Part shown: positions 36,731-48,282 of the stretch, one piece after another
How positions within the stretch are numbered: position 1 is the first letter of the stretch
How the letters are laid out: each line of letters begins with the position of its first letter
From: Atkinsonella hypoxylon
Lineage: Eukaryota > Ascomycota > Sordariomycetes > Hypocreales > Clavicipitaceae
Direction of reading: 5' to 3'
NCBI GenBank assembly: GCA_000729835.1
Contig: JFHB01000006.1
Coordinates: 62,001-126,000, forward strand
DNA length: 64,000 nt
Notes under the pieces: generated by a model
The model's database searches: none
What the model saw: the letters and a program-made list of their open reading frames with translations, nothing else
Told to the model about the DNA's origin: nothing
Made by a program: the position numbers and the translations under genes

Positions 36731-37908
36731 GCAGGCGTGGTGTAAACGAAAAAGAACGCATCGGTCGGGGGGCCCTCAAATGTCTGTTGTGCCTTATGAT
36801 CTCTTTTCTTCGTGTCTAGCATTTTTATTATCGCTATTTGTTTCAGATGCCGTTTACGATGCTTGGAGACGGAAAATGATATCATTCCACATTCAGGATG
36901 GGTTGAATTTGCGCTTGGCGAGAACGAACTCGCAGAAATCAATTACACTATAATTTCCTTGCTTGTTGAAGCAGCTAACTTACAAGCATTCTACCAATGA
37001 CACAAGGACCAACTATTTTGCTTGGATATGCAGAAGCACACTAATGATCCAGATTGATGACGCTTGGCTGACTTGAATTATAACGCGGCTAACGTACCTT
37101 TTCCTAGTTGATAGAGCACAGTCGCCCGTTCCCGATCATCTACGACAAGTACGAAACGCATCAGCAAATTGATTTCGACATGGAGACATAGCCGCCTGCC
37201 TTAGCCATACCCCGGTCCTCCCTTTTGGAAGTTGCTGTATTCGGCGTATCGGTTGAGCCACTCATTCACTGTACAACACTAGCCTACGCATGTTCGTGAC
37301 GTAATGGGAGACCCCTAACCAGTTTCCTGCACAGAAATGCATAATTTATGTGATCCTAGCGCGCTCACTAGTAGTATACATTAAACAGCACGAGTATTCA
37401 CATCTTGCCCAACATGTTTTTTGGTGTTGACTTCGGGCGCGGATCCTGGGCATGTCTGCGCTAGCGTGAGATGAGATGAGATGAGATGAGATGAGATGAG
37501 ATGAGATGAGATGAGATGAGATGAGATGAACCTGCCGGCCTGCCCTTGGAAGTCCGTAGCCACTTAGCAAGCAACCGACGAATGTTGTCATGAGTGTCGA
37601 GCATTCTGAGCCTATGCTATTTTTTGCCTCGAAAATGTGCACTCTAACTGCGTGACGGTGCATCTTGATTTCTTTCAGGTATCAGAAATTAGAACGCTCA
37701 GGGCTCTGGTTGTGATCAGGCATCACGTGAACCTGAATGAAGGTGAATGGCATCCGCGCTGTTTCACGTCCACAAGAGCTTGCTGCGCCACGAACGAATC
37801 CAGGCTAAAACTCGGCGAGGAAGCTCTCATAATTCCCAATTCCTGCATATTCTCATATTTCTCCCTCTCTCATGTTCCCGTCGCTCACCGGACGCTATCC
37901 AAGACAGC
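36731..37908. other. Intergenic region with GAGAT array
   Basis: This is 1.2 kb between two same-strand genes. It holds the MFS 3' end, a 12-unit pentamer array (37466-37530) and the promoter of the metallophosphoesterase gene. No gene is supported here. Confidence 0.65.
37466..37530. repeat. (GAGAT)n pentanucleotide array
   Basis: About 12 near-perfect ATGAG units lie roughly 380-440 bp before the start of the metallophosphoesterase gene. The pentamer opens all frames, giving a spurious SSHLI repeat peptide on the other strand. Confidence 0.92.
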
Positions 37909-40130
37909 ATGGCTCCAGACAAGGCGATGCCAAGCTCTGCGGCGCAGGTTACGTTCGCATCAGGCCGGGCGAGCCGGCAATCTGCAGACACTCCAGATCT
38001 ACGTCTTCTGCACTATAACGATGTGTATCATGTCGATGCCGCGAGCGCAGAGCCTGTTGGTGGTCTGGCGCGATTCATCACCCTGTGCAAGGAATACCAG
38101 GAAGGGAAGCAATCTGAGGGGCAGCCGAAGATCCTGACTTTGTTTTCGGGTGATGCATTCAATCCGAGCTTGGAAAGCAGTGTGACCAAAGGTGAGCTGG
38201 AACATGGCATTGCCTGCATGGCTGTCGATGCTAATACACACGTAGGACGCCATATGGTGCCTGTCTTGAACGCAATCAAAACAGACTGTGCCTGCGTCGG
38301 AGTGAGTCTCCATCTCATCATGTCAGCCCGATGACCCCTCGCCGTAGGTCCGGCTCGCTAACAAGAGGGTATCCTGTTTTGAACTACAGAACCATGATTT
38401 CGACTTTGGTGTGAAGCAGTTTCAAAACCTGATTGAGAAATGCAACTTCCCCTGGCTCATCGCCAACGTGCTGGACCCGGCCCTGGGCGAAAACGTACCG
38501 ATTGGCAACGCCAAGAGAACCCACATGATGACCACATCCGACGGCATCAAGGTTGGACTCATTGGCCTTGGGGAGCGTGAATGGTTAGCAACCATCAATA
38601 GCTTACCGCCTAACCTGATATACAGATCAGCCACGGCAACTGCGAAGGAGCTCGTTCCGCAACTGCGCGAGCAAGGCGCCGAGATTGTCATCTGCCTGAG
38701 CCACATGCGAGAGCCCAACGACAACAAACTTGCCGAACAGACGGATGGCCTGATTGATATCATACTGGGAGGGCATGACCACTACTACAGCCATAGTCTG
38801 ATCAAGGGCACGCACGTCTTGCGCTCGGGCACGGATTTCAAGCAGCTGAGCTACATTGAGGCCCGGAGGAAACAGGACGGCTCGAGGCGGTGGGACTTTG
38901 ATATCTGGCGGAGGGACGTCACGTCCGGGGTGGCAGAGGATGAAAGGACGGCTAAGCTCGTGGGGGAACTGACGTCGAAGCTGCAGAAGTCACTCTCCAG
39001 ACCTATTGGCTGGACGGCCGTGCCTCTCGATGCGCGGTTCAGTACAGTTCGCACTAAGGAATCAAACATGGGCAACTTTGTATGCGACGTCATGCGTCGA
39101 TATCACAACGCAGACTGCACCATCATGGCATCGGGCACCATCCGCGGCGACCAAGTGTACCCCCCGGGTGTGGTACGGATAAAGGACATCACGACATGCT
39201 TCCCGTTCGAAGACCCCGTCGTGTGTCTGCGTGTCTGCGGCCGTGCGATCTGGGACGCACTGGAGAACGCGGTATCGACGTATCCTGCGCAGGAAGGCCG
39301 GTTTCCACAAGTCTCCAACATTGTGTTTGAGTTTGACCCCAGTCGCGAAAGCGGAAAGAGGGTGAACTTTGTGCGAATAGGCGCTCGGCCGATCGACCTG
39401 GAGAAGGAGTATACCCTTGTCACGAGGGGATACATGGGGAGAGGAAAGGGTGAGTAGATAACTATCCCGTTGCACGATTGCTCCTTTGAGCAAGACGTAT
39501 AGTCGTGTTACTCTGGTACGCGTATTCATGTAGCTTGAACAAACAGATGGATATACATCCCTCCTCGTCAAATCCGAAGGCGGCACAGCCCACGAGATAG
39601 TCGACGAAGAAAACGGCATCCTCATTTCCGCCATGCTAAGACAGTACTTCATGGCCCTGCGGACCATAGGGCAGTGGAAGTGCATCTCAGACCACTGGGT
39701 CGGTGTAGCCGAGCAGGTCCACGTCCCGCCGTCGCCCGCCCATCACCGCGGCCCAGAGAAGACGCTCGGCCTGCACAAGTCGGCTAGGACGGAGACGGAA
39801 GCCGCAGGCACGACGTGGAAGGACTTCCTGCGGCGCCGCATCGGGCTGCACAAGGAGCCGCTCGACGACGACGACGACGACGACGACGCCGACTTTGATC
39901 CCGAGCACGGCGACAAGGGCGCTGGGGCCGTGCCTGCGGCCGAGGCGGACGAGGATCTACGTATGGACCTGGAGATGCTGCTGCTTCGCAAGTTCTGGTC
40001 GCGCTGGGCCCGGAAGGCGGGTGCCAGGTCTACGGTTTGCGAGCCCCTTCGGGATGGGGACTACGCGGTGGACTGGACGAGGGTGATTGCGCCGGTGCTG
40101 GAGGGGCGCATTCGCATGGTGTGTCGTTGA
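37909..40130 (+). CDS. 5'-nucleotidase-like metallophosphoesterase
   Basis: Predicted binuclear-metal phosphoesterase acting on nucleotides or related phosphoesters. The exons are 37909-38191, 38246-38301, 38390-39449 and 39547-40130; the introns of 54, 88 and 97 nt all keep frame. The product is 660 residues. The metal-site blocks are in order: LLHYNDVYHVD at about 33-43, FSGDAFNPS at 79-87, GNHDFDFG at 113-120 and GGHDHYY near 240. A 5'-nucleotidase C-terminal domain follows (FVCDVMRRYHNAD and TCFPFEDPV). No signal peptide is obvious, so it is likely cytosolic, unlike secreted UshA-type enzymes. Block I has DVY where the family usually has DxH. A run of about eight aspartates lies near residue 571, encoded by a GAC repeat. 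I start at ATG 37909; upstream in-frame ATGs add unlikely sequence. Confidence 0.87.
39864..39888 (+). repeat. (GAC)8 coding microsatellite
   Basis: A trinucleotide run inside exon 4 of the metallophosphoesterase gene encodes consecutive aspartates. Length changes would stay in frame. Confidence 0.9.
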
Positions 40131-40906
40131 CTTGGGCTTCAGTTCGTCCCGAAGCTGAGGCACTGCACATTGATGCCCCTTTTTTTTTTATGCCGCGGGA
40201 CAAAATCTTGCAGCAGCCGTGCTGCTTCATCACTCTGTACGCAGTCAGCCTTTGTGGACAGCACTTGGACGCTTTGTATACACATTCTATATATGTATAT
40301 ATCTGCACTCAGGTGCGTAGCATTGCCTCATAGAACTTGGGAAACCAGAGGTGGAAACCCCATTTGTGTTATCATATTCTTGTGACTCCAGTACGTGGAT
40401 TACGCCAGTCACGCACTGCCGCCTGCAAAGCCGGCAGTTCCGTACAAAGGCCGTGGTCGAAAAGAGGACCACGTTGCCAACTAGCTAGGGACAAGCCTGT
40501 GCTCTACACGCCTGCTGTTTTCCCATCTAGAGTATCTCAAAGCGAGGTACCTACTTTGCGCGGAGTATCTGTGGTACTTGGGATTATCCTTCGAGCCAAG
40601 TGCCTTCATAGGCAAGTGAATCTAAGCCAGCAAGAGCCTTTCTCAATCGACGCGGAAATGAGCTGCCCTACGTATCGCGTACAAGTCACGATGTAGAAAC
40701 AATAGACAGGCATCTGCTGGTTGCAACCAGTCCATTAAAAGACTTTGACAACATAGCTGCCGTGGAACACCGTCGAACTGGAATACAATAGCTACAAAGT
40801 TCACTACGCGTTCACAAGGTAGGTCAATGGTATATTTTTTAAGATGGGAGGCCACAAGAAAAAAAAAAAAAAAAAACCGTTCATCGTGAAGTCATCTGTC
40901 GTCCTA
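40131..40906. other. Intergenic region
   Basis: No gene is supported. It contains a T run near 40181-40189, a TATATATGTATATAT stretch near 40286-40301 and an A run (40858-40876) just past the end of the small minus-strand gene. Confidence 0.6.
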
Positions 40907-41161
40907 TTAAGGAGACGGCCCAATATGAAGTCCCAAAAAACCAAGCTCCGCACGATCGTACTCCCCAGCCCGACGGCTCGCCCTCAGAAGCGGCATCTCT
41001 TCGAAGTCCGCTTCGTCCCGTACCTTCCTGAGTTCCCTGATGCAAATTCTAGCAAGAAGCACAGTCGTGACGACGGACAGCACAAAGGTGGCGATGCAGA
41101 TGACGTAAATTGTGATTTGGGAAGCGAGGACAGCCGAGCCCTGTCTCGCGTGATCAGGCAT
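40907..41161 (-). CDS. Small putative single-pass membrane protein
   Basis: An 84-residue frame starting at MPDHARQGS; an ATG 39 nt further upstream gives 97 residues. A strong hydrophobic helix (about residues 12-36, ITIYVICIATFVLSVVTTVLLA) is followed by a charged, basic-acidic cytosolic-type tail (RICIRELRKVRDEADFEEMPLL) containing an acidic di-leucine-like EEMPLL string. The split between one clean transmembrane segment and a well-mixed polar tail looks like a protein and not chance sequence. No family is recognised, and neither homology nor transcription can be shown here. It may also be the last exon of a longer gene. Confidence 0.42.
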   Translation of the reverse strand: MPDHARQGSAVLASQITIYVICIATFVLSVVTTVLLARICIRELRKVRDEADFEEMPLLRASRRAGEYDRAELGFLGLHIGPSP

Positions 41162-42286
41162 GTTGCTCGTTGGTGTGCGGTAGCGTAAAAATCCAAGCAA
41201 GTTTCTTGTTGGAAAAGATCAAGAGGTAGTTCTTGTATGTTAAGAATCGAGCTGTGTGTTTTGTATTCGTGGCAAAGGAGTTGAAAATAAAACCTGGATC
41301 TTGTAGTGTAAGAACAGAGCTGTGTTTCTGTATCAAGGAAATAAAGTAGCTGATTGCTCGAACTTGAGAAATCGTTGAAGAACCATGATGGAGAAGGAAG
41401 AAAAATTGCACAAGGCATGACCACGATTTTAAAGACAAGTGGCGGACGGGAAAAAAAGTTTGAAGGCGCTGCGGATCGTGACGCGGTGGGCCGTGTAAGT
41501 GAGTATCGTTGAAACCTTGAAATGATGGCACCTGCGTCATCAGAGCAAATATACCTTCTTGATGGAGCAAAGTTTTCTGTGCGTTGGGATTTTAGGTGCC
41601 TTGCCTGTGCAAATTATGACTGGTTGTTGTTCCCTGGTGTGTCGACTCATACGATTGTCGCTTTTTATTGGAACTGCATCTTTACATGAGTGTAGTTGAT
41701 CAAGATGCCAGAGTCCATCGTATTGTACTTTTCAATCTGGACTCCTATCCATCATCAGTACGTTCCATCACTTCACACGAAACAAGCTTCAACCTGATCC
41801 TCAGAATCATATTGCTGGTTGCGTTGGTTGGGCGCTCTCAGTGGCGCTGCGTTCCGCTTGAAATTTCGCCGTTGTCGCAGCTGATGAGTCAATCTGTGTA
41901 CCACACTAAGGTGCCTCGAGAATAATTGGAGGCCGTTGTCGCAGGGATCGCATCGGCAAGACGGTCGAGGAGGCACTGGGCTCTTGGTATTCTGAAGTGT
42001 GAGAATTTGTTAACACCGGGACAGAACATACCCAGACATATTGATACAGGCAGTTGGAATATATGCTAAAAATAAATATTATTCATATATAAGAAAGGCT
42101 TGCATAGATCAGCATCCTCCTTCCTTCATTCATCTTTCCTCATCGAGCGGTGCCTACGTGGCTGTTCAACCCGAATCAGTTGCGGATGTGATATTTCGTA
42201 CAAGCCGTGGCAACAACACTTGCCTCGCGCCAGAATCAGGACTGGCTGACCTATGGGCATACCGGTATGTGTATCAGAAGTATCGT
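41162..42286. other. Intergenic region
   Basis: These are 1.1 kb without a supportable gene between two minus-strand genes. The right end probably holds the 3' UTR of the NmrA-like gene. Confidence 0.55.
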
Positions 42287-43097
42287 TCAGTTGGACAACT
42301 TCAGAATCGACTCGTTCTCGACCACTTTCCCTTTCCATCCATCACTCGCAATCAGGGCCATGGCCTTTCCAACTCGCATTGGATCTATGGAGGCTACTGG
42401 TGTATGGCCAAGTCCGGGAACCAGTTTCTTGGTGGGCGTTGTCGTTGCCATTGTAATCTGTTCGGGGGTGTCGGATGACACAAACGTCCCGGGGCGAAGG
42501 GTATATGCCTCAAAGGTACTCGAGTGTGCACCAACTATTTCAGCGATTCCCTTCTCCAACTCATTGGCAAGCTTTCGCGTGTCGGTTGCAAACATGAGGG
42601 TCTTCTTGCTTTTCTCCGTACGCTTAGGGCTGCAATAGATGAAGCGGAATTTGACTCCATCGGGTGTCTTATGGGAGAGCTTCTCGCTGAAGCTCTTGGC
42701 GGCAGCGATGGGCAACTCAACACCGACAGTTCGATTTGCAAGCTTGTCTTTTTTTGCTTGTTCTGGGCGGACCCCGATTGCCCTGGGAGGGAAGACTGAT
42801 AGTTAGCTACATGAGGCAAACATGCAAGCAGATTCAACTCGAAGTGCAAGCAAAATGTGTGGTGCTAATACCGTACCATATGCAGGCCTCGGCTCCTTGT
42901 AATCTTTGAATCAGGTAATCAGAATAATGCATGAAGTCCTGATGCATGACGAGATCTACTTTTGGATGGCTTTCTATATCTCCAGATACCCCTGTCCTGG
43001 TGAGGATGACGACTTTGGTTATCTGATCATTATCAAGGCAGCTCAAGACAGCTTGCCGGCCTGCCCGGCCAGTCGCTCCAGTCACAATGACCTTCAT
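42287..43097 (-). CDS. NmrA-like / atypical SDR NAD(P)-binding protein
   Basis: A Rossmann-fold protein of 238 residues. The exons on the minus strand are 43097-42877 and 42782-42287. The donor GTACGG splits a tryptophan codon, and the 94-nt intron removal yields EACIWAIGVRPEQ, the usual continuation in this family. The dinucleotide motif is VTGATGRAGR at 5-14. The C-terminal part has TLRPGTFVSSD and a helix with GKAMALIA. It lacks a classic YxxxK pair that I could place with confidence. Related proteins range from NADPH-sensing regulators to isoflavone-reductase-like enzymes, so neither an enzyme nor a regulator role is assigned. It lies in a gene-poor section with no pathway neighbours. Confidence 0.8.
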
Positions 43098-45858
43098 TCA
43101 ATCCACCTTGATTGAGATAATCTGCACAACAACCTTGGCGAAAATCAACACTAGGTTTCTATATCTGGACTGCGAAACCAAGACACTGGGATAGTAGTGA
43201 CGGATGGCGGTCCAGAACGAGGTACAGAGATTAATGAAGAGGCTAGAGCAGCAGCGCAACTGTTAGCGTTTGTCGATTTCGAGTGAAACAAGACACAAGG
43301 TGATGAGAGAAGGCATGATGTGAAAGCTATTATGTGAATAGAGTAGAGTTCAAGGCCATCGTCGGTCTCGGGCGGCAGCCGCACCTGTGACCGCCGATTT
43401 GAGCCTATGACCCAACTCGAGACCTATTCAAGTGTAAATGACACGCCATCTGAACCTCTTCCGAATTTTCACGCGCGGTCATCGGTCGATGGCTCAATAT
43501 ATGTGGAACACTGTCAAGCAATATTAGGGGAGACTTGGCATTCATTCGCAGTATACATGCCAAGCTTTTTGGGCCACTATCAATCCAGTGGTGTCACCAG
43601 AGTCAATTATTTAAGAGTTTCTGGAATCTGCCTCACCCTTTATCAAAAGTGGACGCCTTGCGTGACAGTCGGTCGATGGATTCGTTCCTCAGCCAATTGT
43701 TGTACGCGCTACCAAGGGCTCGCAATCGGCGGGGATCACATCGATCGACCTCAGCTGTCGGCCAGGGACTTGCCGACTTGCGGGTGTTGCGAGTAAACGA
43801 GCACCTAGGCCAAACAGTCAGATGCCGGAAATATGCAGATGTTACGCGCTTGTCAGGCAGTTACCACGACTGGACCCTAGTGACACAAACCAAGAAGGCT
43901 GTGCTCTCCTTGCCAATCTGCCAGCAAAAGGAGCGACGAAAGCGGTAGCTGAGAGGCCCGGGCGAGCTGCTGGTGTGGTGGGCGAGTTAGATATAAGATC
44001 AGCTTTCCCTTGTGTTGCAGACCAAGGCGTATCGGCAGATAGGAATGCGCGACGCGACAGTTTGATGAAGAAGCGTTTCGCATGGGTTCGCTATGTGGAA
44101 AGCTACCAAGAAGCAATAGCCGGGGTGAAGGAAGTACCTATGTTTTCTGTGTTCGCGAGCCTCACCGCTAACGGCTTGCGCGTGACTTGTATTTCGCCGA
44201 GTCTTACTCGTGGCTTCTTAGCCAATGGCCCGATACCCGCTAGAACCGGACGAGAAGCTTGGAGTAGGCGAACGCGGGTGATGAGGCAAGGTGCATGAGT
44301 TGGAAAATAAGACCAGCAGAGTGGTTAAAAAAATGGATCGGGCTTGAAACGGAAATAACTGGTGGTTTGGTAGCTGTGGTGGACTGTCGAGACTAATTTG
44401 CCGAGAACTGATCTGGAGACGGAGACTGCTTCAAGCGACGAAATAATTTTGGGGAACCGAACGAGAAATGAAGGTTCCATGGACCCAGGTCCCTTTCTTC
44501 GCAATATGTCGGTCAATACTGCCAAGCGCAATCGACCAAATGCAACAAACCGGACAACCTTTTGAGGACTCTGCCCAACTGCAAGATCGGGCATTTGCAA
44601 CTAGAAGTACACTTACTGTAGATGTACGGATAAGGCGGTAAATATTTCCCGACGGCTCCGCGCCGTCAAGTATGCAAAGTGAAGCCTCCGGGATCGTGTT
44701 CCGAAGTCTTGACGCCCATCAGACGCCCGCGGACGGAATACCAACCAACTACCTAGGTACCTAGGTGGGTAGGTATCGTACGGCGTACATGCGGACTTAT
44801 CTGGCCAAATCCTTACCGCAATTGCATATCCTTGACGTCAGTTACCGTGTTGGCGGGGAAGGAGCGAATAGGTTCGATTGTGGGGAGATGACAGCTTCTG
44901 GCCAAACTCCAAGCAAGGCAGGAGCACTCCAACCAACTATTGTCATGAAATCCCGGTTAAAACTCCGCCAGCCAAGCTCTTTTCAACGTCACATCGATTT
45001 CAATATTAAAAAAGGCCAGCCTGTTTTTCACAAAAATCCCGTTCTTTCCGGAAAGTATGACATATTTCTTTTTCCCTTCAGAAGACGCATGAAATCCTCG
45101 TAATTGTGTTTGTTGAGATTATCACCCCGTGCCCGCGGCCCACCATCTATACCAAGGGCCATGCGACAGGGTTTGCCATGTGCCGACTACCCGAAACGCC
45201 AGATACTCGAGAAATTGTCAGCGCTGAATAACAGAGAGAGATTAATTAACTATTTGCTATGCCGGAGAGGCTAGTAATTTTGCTTGCTACGGTTGCCTAT
45301 TGTTATAGCTGCAGTTTCAGCTGAAGATAACGAGCCGCTTGACGTCGCGTTCTTTGGGTTCGAGAGGGGGACGGCCTTCCTGCTGCTAGGAAGACAGTGT
45401 GTTGACTCAGTTGTACGAACTCGTTAACCACGTGCCCATGGACTTTTGAACGACCCCACTCCAAGTTTGGCTGGTGCCCCTTTTGCTTGACATAACTTAC
45501 TCGACATAGCCTCACCGGTCATGGCGAAGGCAACAATTGCGGGGAATAGTAGTTAATAAGCAATAGGATTGAATCAAGTAGGTATCGTACGCTGTCATAA
45601 AAGGATATCAAATAACAAAGGAAAGGCCCTCGTCTGGCTAAAGATGCCCAACTCCCAAGTCGGAAGCAGCTTCAGTAGATCATGACCTGCATGCTCCAAC
45701 ATAGGCCAGCCCATCTCCAGACCTCGAGATGAAAATGTCCTTTATATAGCCAACCACCAACAGCAATGAATAATGATCATCAGTCGTGACAAAATCAGCA
45801 TGCGGCATACACCGGTCATTGCCGACTCCAGTTGCGGCTACCAGCCCCCGTCTCGGAA
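43098..45858. other. Gene-poor region
   Basis: No coding region is convincing in 2.8 kb. The frames present (up to 158 residues at 43822-44298) show no domain and no splice support. A CCTAGGTACCTAGGTGGGTAGG motif occupies 44749-44775, and the flanking string GTAGGTATCGTACG recurs near 45578. Confidence 0.55.
44749..44775. repeat. CCTAGGTACCTAGG palindromic motif
   Basis: A perfect ACCTAGGTACCTAGGT palindrome is followed by GGGTAGGTA. It belongs to the same dispersed family as 15001-15045, 33792-33806 and 34569-34597. Confidence 0.8.
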
Positions 45859-46683
45859 TCATACAACATAGGTTTCTCTTGGGTGCGCTCCCAACAGAGT
45901 CGAGTGATATTTGCTATGGCCTGCCATTCTCTTGACTGGACAGAGCACCAAAAAAAAGGCAAAGTTAGTAAAGACCGTCACAAGCAGAACGATATTCTCA
46001 AGAAGACAATACTCACAATCCTTCCAAGTCAGAAACTCCCTCAACTCGGCCTGCGCCTCCTTCCACACCCGAGCAATCCAGCACGACACCAGCAAATCCA
46101 GATTCTTCTCAGTGATAGCCTCCCTGATTTCCAGCCTGGGCAAAACGACCACACTGCCGTCCTCTCTGCGCTTGACACGGCTCTCGACAGCGACCAGCAC
46201 GCCGTCCCTGCTGCGCCATGCGATCTGGCCGTCCTTCTTGAACCGGTCCCGCATGGACATCTCCGTCTTGAACCACCCTTCTGTGGCAGCACAGCTGGAC
46301 CAGCCAGTGTGGCCGCCCTGGAGAACGACCTCTCTATAGCTTCGCCTGTTGCCAAGCTTGCCCTCGAGCTTCACCGCTGGCCGTAGGCTGCTCATGGATT
46401 TGAGGCTGCAGTCTTTGACGTCGTAGATATGGTCAAGCCGTGACTTGATGGTGGCGTCGGCTACGTGGTCCGAGAGGCGGTACCGCCATTTGTGCACGCC
46501 GTATACCGCGTTGGAAGCATCGTATGGTGGACTGCTGATCTCGTAGAGGAACTGAGAGGGGGGTGTTGCAGGGTAGATGGTGCAGCCGTCGAGGACAAGC
46601 GTGTATTGCTCTGAGCCGGAGAGAGGAGTGTTGATGTTGTGGGATATGGCATCCTCGTAGGAGGGGGGACCGCAGTCTGACAT
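45859..46683 (-). CDS. Uncharacterised protein (possible LOR/tubby-like fold)
   Basis: The exons on the minus strand are 46683-46017 and 45935-45859. The intron (81 nt) has a GTGAGT donor, a TTACTAAC branch and a CCAG acceptor. Spliced product: 247 residues beginning MSDCGPPSYEDAI, which contains a PPSY motif. Because the intron is a multiple of three with no stop, the unspliced frame also reads through (274 residues) and would add a hydrophobic stretch, ENIVLLVTVFTNFAFFLV. The body alternates beta-strand-like segments (YTLVLDGCTIYP, QFLYEISSPPY, KWRYRLSD, GQIAWRSRDG, LLVSCWIARVW) reminiscent of LURP-one/tubby-like proteins, but that is a loose impression. I do not assign a function. Confidence 0.72.
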   Translation of the reverse strand: MSDCGPPSYEDAISHNINTPLSGSEQYTLVLDGCTIYPATPPSQFLYEISSPPYDASNAVYGVHKWRYRLSDHVADATIKSRLDHIYDVKDCSLKSMSSLRPAVKLEGKLGNRRSYREVVLQGGHTGWSSCAATEGWFKTEMSMRDRFKKDGQIAWRSRDGVLVAVESRVKRREDGSVVVLPRLEIREAITEKNLDLLVSCWIARVWKEAQAELREFLTWKDCEYCLLENIVLLVTVFTNFAFFLVLCPVKRMAGHSKYHSTLLGAHPRETYVV

Positions 46684-48282
46684 GGTTGAGAGGTGTGTTT
46701 GATGGGGGAGAGATAACTTGAGATGTAGAGATGAGCGGTTCGCGCTGGTGCTGGTGCTGGAGGTAGGCGTGAGGTTGAGACGATTCTACCGTCTACGTCC
46801 CAGATACCGGATGGATGCAAAGCAATAAATGTGTAGGAAAGCGTACTTGAAATAGCAGCAGGATAAGAAACAGACGGAATGCCGCAGCATGCCAAGAGGA
46901 GGGTGAGGAGTTGATATATATGTGCATACTAGATATCATAACATTCTATTCCGTATACCGGACCCCTTCCATACCCAGACCATTGATAGATAATTAGCTT
47001 AAGCCCTCTGCCCCATCCCCGGCCGCGCATCTTCTCCATCTTCTCCAATGCCGCACACATGCCCATACATACAAGGTAGGCCAATCGGCGCTTGCTGGAG
47101 ACAGTAGCCCCCGATCGGGGCGCACAGGTGCTACGTCACGCCACGCTACGCTACACCACGAACGCTCCATCGAGTCAGGACGCTTCAACCAAGCCCGCAA
47201 AGCCACCATTGACCATTGCAATATTGAAGGCCCGCCGTCGCTCGCGCTGCGCCGGGCACTCTCCGCGCCATCGCCGTCGTCACCCATTACGCCGTGCGAC
47301 CGGCAGCAACAGAAAAGAAAGCAAAAGCCAGTTCGAGCCGGATCCGACTGGCAATCCTTCCCATCTGCGAGGGCACCCTTTTCCAGACATGTCTCATTAT
47401 CACCCCGGGCAGGGCAAACTCGAGCCAATCTCTGGGTAGGAGGCGTATAAGCATTCGCCATGGCAAGGCTGTGTTGTGTTGTGTTGTGTTGTGTTGTGTT
47501 GTGTCTCTGAGACGGCAGGAAAATGACAAGACACCCCTGCCGCAAGTTTGCTTAAACGAGCCGATGGTCTTGATCTTGTCCCCTTGTCGCCTGACCTGCC
47601 AGGATTGATGATGATGAGGGCCATGATCACCATCAGGGGACGGGAACGGGACCTAAGCTAGCACTGAATAGGAGGATAGATAGTTAACTAGGTTGAAGAA
47701 GGAGTAAGAAGATGATTTTAATCAGTAGTTAGTTAGTTATGGTATTGATCTTAGGTGGTACAGCGGGAGTTGCACTGTGCAGACGAGGTAGCTCCAATAG
47801 GGTAAGGGTAGGTAGGTAGGTAGGTTAGAATTATGGTGGGCTTGACCTCATCTCTGGCCAAAGGCTGATAATCGGCTTGGTTTGTGTATGGATTTGTTTT
47901 CCTCAAAAGGGTGATTGAGATGCCGCCTCGCGACACGAACAGGCCATGCCAAGAGTTGACCCGCGGCTCATCCCCTGATGAGGTTGCATCTATGAATCAA
48001 GATGATCATCAATCAAAGAGCCCTATCACTCGGAAACCCTTGTCAGAATCTTCCCTTGTGAAAGTCCCTTCTAGGCTTAGTCGCTAACTAGGTAGTCATG
48101 TCAAGGATCGCGCGCAAACCATGTTGTGTTGAGATAACATAGCACCTTCGTCCGACGCTTTCCTGCGCCCACGATGCCGATAAACCTGGTTACACGCAAT
48201 TGAAGATAAGCATACCCCATTCATGTCAAGTCGCTAACTAGTTAGCTCCGTCACGTAAACCAGTTCCACCTCAAAACATCCG
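46684..48282. other. Intergenic region with GTGTT array
   Basis: This lies between two minus-strand genes. A 183-residue frame at 46994-47545 crosses the pentamer array and is not credible. It also holds a GTAGG array (47807-47826) and a repeated AGTCGCTAACTAG string near 48078 and 48230. Confidence 0.6.
47471..47504. repeat. (GTGTT)n pentanucleotide array
   Basis: Six to seven perfect GTGTT units, similar in composition to the array at 12511-12578. Confidence 0.9.

Noticed and set aside
43822..44298. 158-residue plus-strand frame
   Set aside because: It has no recognisable domain, membrane segment or neighbouring exon, and its composition looks like translated non-coding DNA.
46994..47545. 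183-residue minus-strand frame
   Set aside because: It crosses the GTGTT array (NTTQHNTTQH repeat peptide) and the upstream region of another gene. There is no family resemblance.
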